Part shown: positions 25,214-32,883 of the stretch, piece after piece | Layout: every line of letters starts with the position of its first letter | Position numbering within the stretch: position 1 is the stretch's first letter | NCBI RefSeq assembly: GCF_002836975.1 | Contig: NZ_NIJK01000050.1 | Location: 1-50,491, forward strand | Direction of reading: 5' to 3' | From: Shewanella indica | Lineage (GTDB): Bacteria > Pseudomonadota > Gammaproteobacteria > Enterobacterales > Shewanellaceae | DNA: 50,491 nt | Notes under the pieces: generated by a model | The model's input: only the letters and a program-made list of their open reading frames with translations | Databases searched by the model: none | What the model was told of the DNA's origin: nothing | Position numbers and translations under genes: made by a program

Positions 25214-25223
25214 GGGGGAGAAG

Positions 25224-26474
25224 ATGGAAGAACTGAGCAAATTGGGTACTACGGTCACAGAGCTGCGTTTTGCGCTGGACACCTTTTACTTTCTGATCTC
25301 CGGCGCGCTGGTGATGTGGATGGCGGCGGGTTTCGCCATGCTGGAGGCCGGGTTGGTGCGTTCCAAAAATACCACAGAGATACTCACCAAAAACATCTGT
25401 CTCTATTCAATTGCCTGTATTACCTACCTGATTGTGGGTTACAACATCATGTATGTGGACAATGTCGAAGGTGGCTGGCTGCCGAGCATCAGCACCTTGA
25501 TAGGAGCTCAAGCCGCCGACGCCGACCATGCGCTGGAGTCTGATTTTTTCTTCCAGGTGGTATTTGTGGCTACCGCCATGTCGATTGTTTCCGGCGCCGT
25601 GGCTGAGCGTATGCGCCTGTGGGCTTTCCTGGCATTCAGCCTGGTAATGACGGCTGTCATCTATCCGGTGGAAGGTTACTGGACTTGGGGCGGTGGTTTC
25701 CTTTCCGAAGCCGGCTTTGTCGACTTTGCCGGTAGCGGCATAGTGCATATGGCCGGTGCGGCCGCGGCCTTGGCCGGTGTCTTGCTGCTGGGAGCCCGCA
25801 AAGGTAAATATGGCGCCAATGGCCAGGTTAACCCTATCCCGGGTTCCAACCTGCCGCTGGCAACCCTGGGGACTTTTATCCTCTGGATGGGTTGGTTCGG
25901 TTTCAATGGTGGTTCTCAGTTACTGGTATCTGATGCCGAAAATGCCAGCGCTGTGGCCAAAGTCTTCGTCAACACCAACTCGGCAGCGGCCTTCGGCGCG
26001 GTATCTGCACTGATCGTCTGTAAGATGGTGTGGGGCAAGGCCGACTTGACCATGATACTCAATGGTACTTTGGCTGGTTTGGTGGCTATCACGGCCGATC
26101 CCTTGTCGCCCTCGCTGCCGATGGCGGGTGTGATAGGCCTGGTAGCCGGCGGTTTGGTGGTGTTCTCCATTGTGGGCTTTGACCGCATCAAGATAGACGA
26201 TCCTGTCGGGGCTATCTCGGTGCACGGGGTCGCCGGTTTCTTCGGTTTGATGATGGTGCCTCTGTCCAATGCCGATGCCAGTGTGACAGGGCAGCTGTTT
26301 GGCGCTGCGGTGATCTCTGCCTGGGTGTTCCTGGCGTCATTGCTGGTGTGGGGCGCCTTGAAAGTGACCATGGGGATCCGGGTGACCGAAGAGGAAGAGT
26401 ACAACGGTATGGACGCGTCGGACTGTGGTATCGATGCCTATCCTGAGTTTGTGACTGTCAAGAACGCCAACTGA
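25224..26474 (+). CDS. amtB: Ammonium transporter AmtB
   Basis: This 416-aa protein has about eleven membrane helices. There is no evident cleaved signal peptide: the start is MEELSKLGTT. The pore twin-His pair is visible as GIVHMAGAAAALAG (about 175-180) and ISVHGVAGFFG (about 332-337), and the FNGGSQL block is typical. It conducts ammonium or ammonia and is gated by GlnK. The C-terminal cytosolic tail (NGMDASDCGIDAYPEF) is the conserved GlnK-contact region. The final residues VKNAN and the stop codon belong to a tandemly repeated 21-bp unit. Confidence 0.95.
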   Translation: MEELSKLGTTVTELRFALDTFYFLISGALVMWMAAGFAMLEAGLVRSKNTTEILTKNICLYSIACITYLIVGYNIMYVDNVEGGWLPSISTLIGAQAADADHALESDFFFQVVFVATAMSIVSGAVAERMRLWAFLAFSLVMTAVIYPVEGYWTWGGGFLSEAGFVDFAGSGIVHMAGAAAALAGVLLLGARKGKYGANGQVNPIPGSNLPLATLGTFILWMGWFGFNGGSQLLVSDAENASAVAKVFVNTNSAAAFGAVSALIVCKMVWGKADLTMILNGTLAGLVAITADPLSPSLPMAGVIGLVAGGLVVFSIVGFDRIKIDDPVGAISVHGVAGFFGLMMVPLSNADASVTGQLFGAAVISAWVFLASLLVWGALKVTMGIRVTEEEEYNGMDASDCGIDAYPEFVTVKNAN

Positions 26475-26542
26475 GAGGCCAAGAACGCCAACTGAGAGGC
26501 CAAGAACGCCAATTGATAAGTCAAGAACGCCAGCTGATAAGC
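26459..26542 (+). repeat. Four tandem 21-bp repeats spanning the amtB stop codon
   Basis: Four units of 21 bp start at 26459, 26480, 26501 and 26522, each beginning CAAGAACGCCA. Units 1 and 2 are identical apart from context, and units 3 and 4 have diverged by several bases. Each unit is seven codons in the amtB frame and contains a stop (TGA, or TGATAA in units 3 and 4). Only the first stop is used. Confidence 0.92.
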
Positions 26543-26584
26543 CATGAGTGTTCTTGAGAGATCAAGCAAGCTTCCTTCACCTTT

Positions 26585-26610
26585 AAGCCATCTCTTGTGA
26601 GGTGGCTTTT
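26585..26610 (+). terminator. Terminator of the glnK-amtB operon
   Basis: AAGCCATC (26585-26592) pairs with GGTGGCTT (26601-26608) around an 8-nt loop, with one G-U pair, followed by TT. Confidence 0.6.
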
Positions 26611-26764
26611 GGTTAGAGCTGGCTTTGGGGTTACCGGCCTTGTTGTTACCTGGCTTGGCGGGAGTCGGCCAGGAAAAGCGTATTTTGCGGCTATGGCGCT
26701 TGATGACAGACGCTCTTGGGGGCAGACTGAAAGCAGAAACAGCCTGGAGCCTAAGGGGATGGCG

Positions 26765-27136
26765 ATGAAGACTCTCAGTGTAATGAAGCTGACCGGTACT
26801 TTTTTCGGCGCTTTGTTAGTTACCTTGCTGTGGCTTGGCAATGCCGAGGCAGGTCAAGTGGTGGTTCGTGATGCCAGTGAGCCCTTCGATGCCTTTGCCG
26901 TCAGGGATGAATTACTGCGTCAGCATGAGTGGCAGGAACTACTGCGCTCGCAGCAACAACTGGAGATCCTCCGCAGCCTGCCTGCCATATGTGTTCCTTA
27001 CATGCGCCCCTATCGCTACTTTTCCTGCAATGGCCATTTTTATCGCCCCTATCTTTACCGGCAACAGCAGCTCTATATAGGGATCCCCAAGCCGGGTTCT
27101 GAAGTTATCGCTCCCGGGAATGAAGGCTTGAACTAG
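26765..27136 (+). CDS. Small secreted protein of unknown function
   Basis: The predicted exported protein (about 123 aa) has a signal peptide of about 30 residues (hydrophobic core FFGALLVTLLWLG, cleavage near AEA-G). The mature part is rich in Arg, Gln and Tyr, with a C...C pair (CVPYMRPYRYFSC) and a YRPYLYRQQQLYIG segment, and no recognised domain. The start at 26765 has AAGGGG 6 nt upstream; a longer frame beginning at 26597 runs through the amtB terminator and is not credible. It precedes the transglutaminase/TPR lipoprotein gene by about 90 nt. Confidence 0.55.
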   Translation: MKTLSVMKLTGTFFGALLVTLLWLGNAEAGQVVVRDASEPFDAFAVRDELLRQHEWQELLRSQQQLEILRSLPAICVPYMRPYRYFSCNGHFYRPYLYRQQQLYIGIPKPGSEVIAPGNEGLN

Positions 27137-27229
27137 GGGATATTCACATTTTGTCACCCTTTGGCGCGGCAGGAGTGGCCAGTCTGACTTAAGCTTTCAG
27201 TAAAGAAAAGCCTTAACTCAGGAGGCCTT

Positions 27230-28459
27230 ATGTTCTCAGGCACTTTCTCAAGCGCTTTCTCCGGCTCTCTCACTCATTCTTTCTTTGGCACTCTATCCAC
27301 TACCATCTTGAGTCGCTTAATTGGTGCGGTTTTGCTGCTGCTATTTTGCGGTTGCAGCAGTACCCCGGTGCCAAGCAAGATGGCTCTTGGCAGCCTGTTT
27401 CAGGATAACCAATTCAAAGAGGCAGGGAATATCCCCGAGCCCGCCGAGTTATTCGCCTTGCCTCCCGAGGCGGTGCAGTTGCTCAGAGGTGCCTATAGCC
27501 GCGGTGCACTCATCTCCAATCAGCAGTTGGCCCACGAGTGGTTGGCTGACTATATCCATGCCGACAAGGGCGGCTTTCGCTATCAGGACAACTATACCCG
27601 CACCGCCGCCGAAACCTTTCATGACAGGTCTGGAAACTGCATGTCACTGGTGATCCTGACGGCGGCCATGGCGCAACAACTGGGGATAGAGGTTGAATTT
27701 CGTGATGTGGAAGTGCCTCCGATCTGGGATCGCCAAGGCGCCTTTTATCTGGTCAATGGTCATATCAACCTCAAGTTATACCCGCCCAAGAGCAATCAGG
27801 TCTTCCATGTTACCGAGCGTTCCATTTTGGTGGATTTCCTGCCCGAGCGTGCTGTGCGCAGCTATAAGGTCAATAAGATCAGCCAAAGTACTGTGGTCGC
27901 CATGTATTACAACAATGCGGCGGCCGAGGCATTGATCAATGAGAATTGGGATCTCGCATACGGCTTGTTGAAAAAGAGCCTGCAACAGCAGAGTCTGTTT
28001 ATTCCGGCGCTCAACAGCCTGGCGGTGCTCTATCGCGCCAGGGGCATGGAACAGATGGCCGAGCGGGTCTACCGCTATGCGTTGACGCTTGAGCCGGAAA
28101 ACATGACTACCCTCTATAACCTGGCGGTCATGCTGAGCAGCCAGGACAGATTGGATGAATGGGCCGAAGTGCACAAGGTACTGGAGCTTGCCCGGATCCG
28201 TAATCCTTATTACTACTATGATATGGCGCAACAAGCCTACATGGATCGCCAATATGATGAGGCGCTGAGTTGGTATCGAAGAGCGATTGAGAAGGCGGAT
28301 TATCGTCACGAGTTTTACTTTGGTTTGTCCAGAACCTACTGGGCAAAAGGGGACTCCGACCGGGCGAAGAGCAATCTGCAAAAGGCGTTGGCGCTGGCCG
28401 GTGACGGCGAGCAGAAAAAACGCTATCAGGCCAAGTTGCATGCGATGGAAGGGCATTGA
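27230..28459 (+). CDS. Transglutaminase-like/TPR lipoprotein
   Basis: This 409-aa lipoprotein has a long N-region before its signal anchor (lipobox FCGC, about residue 41-44). The middle portion (about 95-200) resembles a transglutaminase-like fold, with FHDRSGNCMSLVIL (Cys nucleophile, about 141) and VNGHINLKLYP (probable catalytic His). The C-terminal half (about 215-405) holds four or five TPR repeats, such as FIPALNSLAVLYRARGMEQMAERVYRYALTLEP. The start has AGGAGG 5 nt upstream. The function is not known; it could be a periplasmic protease-like or scaffold protein. Confidence 0.75.
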   Translation: MFSGTFSSAFSGSLTHSFFGTLSTTILSRLIGAVLLLLFCGCSSTPVPSKMALGSLFQDNQFKEAGNIPEPAELFALPPEAVQLLRGAYSRGALISNQQLAHEWLADYIHADKGGFRYQDNYTRTAAETFHDRSGNCMSLVILTAAMAQQLGIEVEFRDVEVPPIWDRQGAFYLVNGHINLKLYPPKSNQVFHVTERSILVDFLPERAVRSYKVNKISQSTVVAMYYNNAAAEALINENWDLAYGLLKKSLQQQSLFIPALNSLAVLYRARGMEQMAERVYRYALTLEPENMTTLYNLAVMLSSQDRLDEWAEVHKVLELARIRNPYYYYDMAQQAYMDRQYDEALSWYRRAIEKADYRHEFYFGLSRTYWAKGDSDRAKSNLQKALALAGDGEQKKRYQAKLHAMEGH

Positions 28460-28525
28460 TTCAAAAGCTTGGCTAAAAGAGCGGGGTTATAAAGGCGCAA
28501 TTGGTTAAGCCAAGTTGCAGGGTAA

Positions 28526-28557
28526 AAAGCCCGATGCTGAGATCTGCATCGGGCTTT
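28526..28557. terminator. Bidirectional terminator
   Basis: AAAGCCCGATGC (28526-28537) and GCATCGGGCTTT (28546-28557) form a 12-bp stem with an 8-nt loop between convergent genes (TPR lipoprotein and the DUF4785-like gene). Confidence 0.85.
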
Positions 28558-28617
28558 GTTGCTTTTGGGTTATAAGTTGCTTTGGGCTATAAGTTTCTCT
28601 CTACCTGAAAGCTGGCC

Positions 28618-29907
28618 TTAAAGGGCATCGAAACTCAGCGCCTTGTCGCGGTAACTCAAGCGCGCCATCTGCCCCATATCCTTGAGCTCAACTGCCCTGA
28701 CACCATAGGGCGGTTTTAAGCCCGAATTTTGGATTAGCTCAAGGTTTAGAGGCAACTGCAGACTGTTTTGCTCTTGTGTCAGCCAGGCCGCTGTCTCACT
28801 CTGAAGTATGGCGATTTCCCGACCTTGGGCATCGGTCCCTGTGAGTATTGCCGACACCCCAAAACGACCACTTTGGGCCAGCTCCAGCGTAAAGTTGAGG
28901 GCGCTTGGCAGACCATTTTGCCAACCAACTTTGATTTCGGGTGCCAGCCGCGCCGATGGATAGAACTGCTTGAAGGCGGTCTTGACTGTACGTCGTACCA
29001 AGGTGTTATCCACCTGGGTCTCAATATCGACTACCAATTCACTGAACCCCGCATTGCTTGAGGGCATGGGCAGCTGCTCACTTTGTAGTCGCCAGCCGTT
29101 GCCTCTTTGGCTGAGTTGCAGTGGGGTTTGCTTGCCGCTTGCTTGCTGCAGCCGGGCAGTGGCCAAACGAGGTGAACCCAGGGTCTTATCGTTTTCAAGC
29201 GCCAGCTCCAACTCGAGATGGGTGTTGGCCTCGAGTGATGATGGGGTGCTTAACTTGAGACGATAGGCAGAGCCTTTCTCTTTGACATTAACCAGATAGT
29301 TGTCAGTGGCGGTCAGCGCTGCGGCGACCTGCAGGCGATAGAGGCCGGGCTTGATATCTGAGCTCAGCAACAGGGCACTGGAGTCATCATCCATTCCGGC
29401 GCAGGCCAGAGACTCAGAGTCTACGGCGCGGCGGATAAGACGCTTGTTCTCAGTTTTGCCTGCGGCCGAGCTGAGTTGAACTGCGTCCGGAGCAATACTT
29501 TTGGGGGCCGTCGGGGCGCCGCTGCTTTTATCCCAGCGAGGCGCCAGACGGATAACGCTGCTGCCTTGGGTTAATGGCAGCTCTATGCCTTGGTTAAGCT
29601 CGGCGCCTGTAACCATCAACCAGTATTCATCACTGCTGGTACTGGCGGTTTTGTCCGGCAGCTGGGCTTGATACTCCCCTGACAGCGCCCTGACAAAGCT
29701 GACATCTTCCCTGGAGGTATTCAAGGGCGGCAATTGCCCTGTATCAAGCTCTTCTGAAGCCTTGATATCGCTTGCCTGGGGCGGAGCCATGGCCAAGGTC
29801 AGGCTTTTGGGCTGCTGGTTCTGTGCTACCTTGGCATCATCCTGGCAACCCGCGAGGCTCAGGAGTATCGCTGCCAGCAGCGGTGTCTTGCTGATATGCA
29901 TCTTCAT
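28618..29907 (-). CDS. DUF4785-like lipoprotein
   Basis: This 429-aa lipoprotein has lipobox LAGC. After a low-complexity linker the chain is beta-rich, with segments such as GLYRLQVAAALTATDNYLVNVKEK and a terminal block YGVRAVELKDMGQMARLSYRDKALSF, which resembles the DUF4785 proteins of Shewanella and Vibrio. No catalytic motif is visible. Start: AGGAGG with 5-nt spacing. The lipase gene ends 10 nt upstream, so the two are an operon, and this protein might be an accessory factor for the lipase. That role is inference. Confidence 0.65.
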   Translation of the reverse strand: MKMHISKTPLLAAILLSLAGCQDDAKVAQNQQPKSLTLAMAPPQASDIKASEELDTGQLPPLNTSREDVSFVRALSGEYQAQLPDKTASTSSDEYWLMVTGAELNQGIELPLTQGSSVIRLAPRWDKSSGAPTAPKSIAPDAVQLSSAAGKTENKRLIRRAVDSESLACAGMDDDSSALLLSSDIKPGLYRLQVAAALTATDNYLVNVKEKGSAYRLKLSTPSSLEANTHLELELALENDKTLGSPRLATARLQQASGKQTPLQLSQRGNGWRLQSEQLPMPSSNAGFSELVVDIETQVDNTLVRRTVKTAFKQFYPSARLAPEIKVGWQNGLPSALNFTLELAQSGRFGVSAILTGTDAQGREIAILQSETAAWLTQEQNSLQLPLNLELIQNSGLKPPYGVRAVELKDMGQMARLSYRDKALSFDAL

Positions 29908-29917
29908 ACTTACCTCC

Positions 29918-30775
29918 TCAGATATGATTGCGCAGAAGGGTGTCGAGATTAAAACAGGCCCGGCGGCTTTGATGGTGGCTCAAAGGTTCTCTGTCACGGG
30001 TTTTCTGCTTATCGGTAAACCAGACACTGCCGGCGGCACTCTGGGAGCTGCACTCAAGAAAACCGTCGGAGCAGTTATCCAACCAGTTTTGGGTAGTCTC
30101 CAACCCGACTTGGTACTGATAACCGCCGCAATAGCTGTCGCTGTCCCAAACTGCCGACTCCACGTCTGAGCCGACAACAGCTTCAAAAGGCTTACCCAGA
30201 GAAGGACGCCCGGCTGTGCCGTATAGCCATTGACTGTTGTATTGCGCCATCCAACCCACTTGCTGTTGTTTGACGGCATCGCTGTCGTAACCGAGCAGCC
30301 AGCCGAGACTGGTTTCAAACACATTGCCTTGAGTGACGGCATCGGCCAGTGGGGTACCGGCACTGGAAGGCGCCAGCGCTATCACTCGGCTGATGCTGTT
30401 GATCACAGCTGGATAACGCCCATCCCAGGTGGGATTGGACAAGACCCAGCGCACTATGTTGCCGCCATTGGAGTGGGTGATGAGGATCAGTTGATCCAGA
30501 TTGCGGGCGTTGATAAAGCTCTGCAGCTGATCGACCAGACAGCCGGCAGCGGCCTCATCCCACATATATTGTTCGAAGTCACAGTTGATGACCTGATAGT
30601 TACTCGGGGTGCTGATACCTTGACGAACTGAATCGACAAACTCGCGGGTCCAGTAATCGTTGAGGGCATCGGTTTGTTTTCCTGTTCCATGGACAAAGGC
30701 GACGCCGGTGGCGCCATGACTCAGGGAGCAGACACTACAAAGACCCAACATCATCAGGGTGGTGGATATTTTCAT
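29918..30775 (-). CDS. Secreted alpha/beta-hydrolase, lipase-like
   Basis: This 285-aa protein has a signal peptide (about 1-21, MMLGLCSVCSLSHGA). An early VAFVHGTGKQTDA segment matches the oxyanion-hole His-Gly of lipases, and ILITHSNGGNIVRWV carries the nucleophile Ser in the GxSxG-like THSNGG motif. Multiple Cys residues suggest disulfides, so it works outside the cytoplasm. The substrate is unknown (triacylglycerol or other ester). It is first in a two-gene operon with the DUF4785-like gene. Confidence 0.78.
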   Translation of the reverse strand: MKISTTLMMLGLCSVCSLSHGATGVAFVHGTGKQTDALNDYWTREFVDSVRQGISTPSNYQVINCDFEQYMWDEAAAGCLVDQLQSFINARNLDQLILITHSNGGNIVRWVLSNPTWDGRYPAVINSISRVIALAPSSAGTPLADAVTQGNVFETSLGWLLGYDSDAVKQQQVGWMAQYNSQWLYGTAGRPSLGKPFEAVVGSDVESAVWDSDSYCGGYQYQVGLETTQNWLDNCSDGFLECSSQSAAGSVWFTDKQKTRDREPLSHHQSRRACFNLDTLLRNHI

Positions 30776-31299
30776 GTCGCATTTCTCTTGTTGAGTATCA
30801 TTATTTTGTGAATGGATAAATATGCTTATCCGCTAATCAAGTTAGTTGCAATGTTTGCTTGCGGCAAGTCAATTACTGAAATATTGGCTAGGTTAAGCCA
30901 ATTGGAATGGGTAGTTGTATATGTAAGAATTTATTGGTTTTTTAGTTGAATATAACTGTTGATCATGAGAGGTGGGAGCCACTTTTGAGCGCACTCTATA
31001 AATGAGTTACTTGCCTATAAATAGGAATTCAATAGGGTTTGATTCAAACCATGTGAGAGCTTGTCGCGATAAGGGCTAATCCTTGATTGAAAGGTGGTGT
31101 TGGTGGTTTGTTTATCAACAAGGCTGTGTTTAGGTAATTTCTCATTGGAAGGCAGAGATTATCATACAAAAAATAAGAAATAACATGAATTGCAGAGAAA
31201 TCTATATAAGTTAATTGCATTGGTTGAATATAGCGGATAGATTGAAACTGTTATTCAAAACAAGAGATTCTTATCAATAGCCGGAGCTGTGTGACGTTT
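30776..31299. other. Long AT-rich intergenic region upstream of aroG
   Basis: About 520 nt without a convincing ORF, richer in A and T than the rest of the window. It contains a perfect dyad GGATAA-N6-TTATCC (30814-30831) close to the lipase gene. No clear TyrR or TrpR operator was recognised for aroG. Small RNA or transferred DNA cannot be excluded by eye. Confidence 0.5.
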
Positions 31300-32355
31300 A
31301 TGTATTACCAGAATGATGATGTACGGATTAATGAAGTTAAAGAGTTACTGCCACCGATAGCCATTCTGGAACGATTTCCGGCAACCGAACGCGCCTCATC
31401 CACCGTCTTTAAAGCCAGGAAGAATATTCACAAAATCCTGCATGGACAGGACGATCGCCTGCTGGTGGTGATAGGCCCATGCTCTATTCACGACCCTGAG
31501 GCCGCGCTGGAATATGGTGCGCGTTTGGCCAAACTCAGAACGGCCTATCAGGATCAGTTGGAAGTGGTGATGCGGGTCTATTTCGAGAAACCCAGAACGA
31601 CAGTGGGCTGGAAGGGGCTGATTAACGATCCCTACATGGATAACAGCTTCAAGCTCAACGACGGCCTGAGAACGGCCCGCAAACTGCTGCTGGAATTGAA
31701 TGACAGCCAGGTGCCGACTGCAGGTGAGTTCCTCGATATGATCACCCCTCAATATATGGCCGACCTCATGTGTTGGGGCGCCATCGGCGCCCGTACCACA
31801 GAGTCTCAGGTTCACCGCGAGTTGGCGTCAGGCCTGTCTTGTCCTGTGGGATTCAAAAACGGCACAGATGGCACCATCAAGGTGGCGATAGATGCCATTG
31901 GGGCCGCCAGCGCGCCCCACCATTTTCTGTCGGTGACCAAGTTTGGCCATTCGGCAATTGTGTCAACCAAGGGTAATGATGATTGCCATATCATTCTGCG
32001 TGGTGGACGCGAACCTAACTACAGCTCAGCTCATGTGAGCCGGATATGTTCTCAGCTTGAGAAGGTTGGCCTGAAACCTAAGGTGATGATTGACTTCAGT
32101 CATGCCAATTCCAGTAAAGACTTCCGGCGTCAGATGTTGGTGGCTGAAGATGTCTGCGGCCAGATTGCCGCTAAACAGCAGGCGATTTTCGGAGTGATGG
32201 TGGAGAGTCATCTGGTGGAAGGGCGTCAGGATCTTAATCCCGGGCATCCTCTCTGTTATGGGCAAAGTATTACCGACGCCTGTATCGGTTGGGATGATAC
32301 AGAGAAACTGCTGTCAATGCTCAATGACAGCGTGCTGAAGCGCCGTCAGGGTTGA
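31300..32355 (+). CDS. aroG: 3-deoxy-7-phosphoheptulonate (DAHP) synthase, AroG-like
   Basis: The 351-aa enzyme condenses phosphoenolpyruvate and erythrose-4-phosphate in the first step of the shikimate pathway. It matches type I DAHP synthases throughout: MYYQNDDVRINEVKELLPP at the start, VVIGPCSIHDP (metal-binding Cys), VMRVYFEKPRTTVGWKGLIND, GAIGARTTESQVHREL and a terminal ACIGWDDTEKLL. The N-terminal segment is closest to the Phe-sensitive AroG of E. coli, so feedback by phenylalanine is likely but not shown. The ATG at 31300 is chosen by homology, with CCGGAG upstream. Confidence 0.92.
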   Translation: MYYQNDDVRINEVKELLPPIAILERFPATERASSTVFKARKNIHKILHGQDDRLLVVIGPCSIHDPEAALEYGARLAKLRTAYQDQLEVVMRVYFEKPRTTVGWKGLINDPYMDNSFKLNDGLRTARKLLLELNDSQVPTAGEFLDMITPQYMADLMCWGAIGARTTESQVHRELASGLSCPVGFKNGTDGTIKVAIDAIGAASAPHHFLSVTKFGHSAIVSTKGNDDCHIILRGGREPNYSSAHVSRICSQLEKVGLKPKVMIDFSHANSSKDFRRQMLVAEDVCGQIAAKQQAIFGVMVESHLVEGRQDLNPGHPLCYGQSITDACIGWDDTEKLLSMLNDSVLKRRQG

Positions 32356-32373
32356 GCGTCAATATTATAGGGT

Positions 32374-32400
32374 TAAAGGCGCCATTGGCGCCTTTACTTT
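32374..32400 (+). terminator. Terminator of the aroG gene
   Basis: TAAAGGCGCC (32374-32383) and GGCGCCTTTA (32387-32396) form a 10-bp stem with an ATT loop, followed by CTTTT. It overlaps the end of the small minus-strand gene. Confidence 0.82.
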
Positions 32401-32567
32401 TGGGCTTGCTGTGCCAGGTATTCGTTGGCCTTGGCCAGGCTGCCAAAGGAAGCTATCAGATTGTTACGGCCTTTTTCCTGGATCTCGGGGTTGCCTGATT
32501 CGATCATCATCCATACCCAGGTTTGGATCAGTGGCAGGGGCGGGTATTGAACTTTTGAATCCAACAT
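32394..32567 (-). CDS. Small conserved-looking protein of unknown function
   Basis: This predicted protein of 57 aa (MLDSKVQYPPLPLIQTWVWMM...) has no signal peptide and a helical C-terminal half ending EYLAQQAQK. The longer frame begins at 32669 but has no ribosome-binding site. The internal ATG at 32567 is preceded by AAGGAAA with 6-nt spacing, which supports real translation. No domain was recognised. It overlaps the aroG terminator stem by 3 nt. Confidence 0.55.
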   Translation of the reverse strand: MLDSKVQYPPLPLIQTWVWMMIESGNPEIQEKGRNNLIASFGSLAKANEYLAQQAQK

Positions 32568-32883
32568 AAGATTTCCTTCAACAGATACAGTAAAAAATCG
32601 GTGCGGACCGGTTTGTTTGACATTTTTGAACACTCGTTGCCGCCCGTACTTAGCAGGAAAGAGTAGCAAATTCTTTTTTCATGCATAACCATCTTTCCGC
32701 TCTTTGGAGGAATTTTGGCGATAAAAATTCCGTTGCTAGCCATTTAGTCTAGGTTAAATGTTATTTTTGTCATTCTAAAGTGCTGCTTCTGATGATTATT
32801 TCCGGGCGGTCAGCCAAACAGATCGCAGACTTGGGCCCCACTCACTGCTACACTCGGAACACTCTTTTCTCCTGGCAAGATGT

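Noticed and set aside
26459..26542. CRISPR array reading of the 21-bp repeats
   Set aside because: The units are directly tandem without spacers and are in frame with amtB.
26597..26764. N-terminal extension of the secreted protein at 26765-27136
   Set aside because: It would start inside the glnK-amtB terminator and push the signal peptide 56 residues inward; AAGGGG supports the ATG at 26765.
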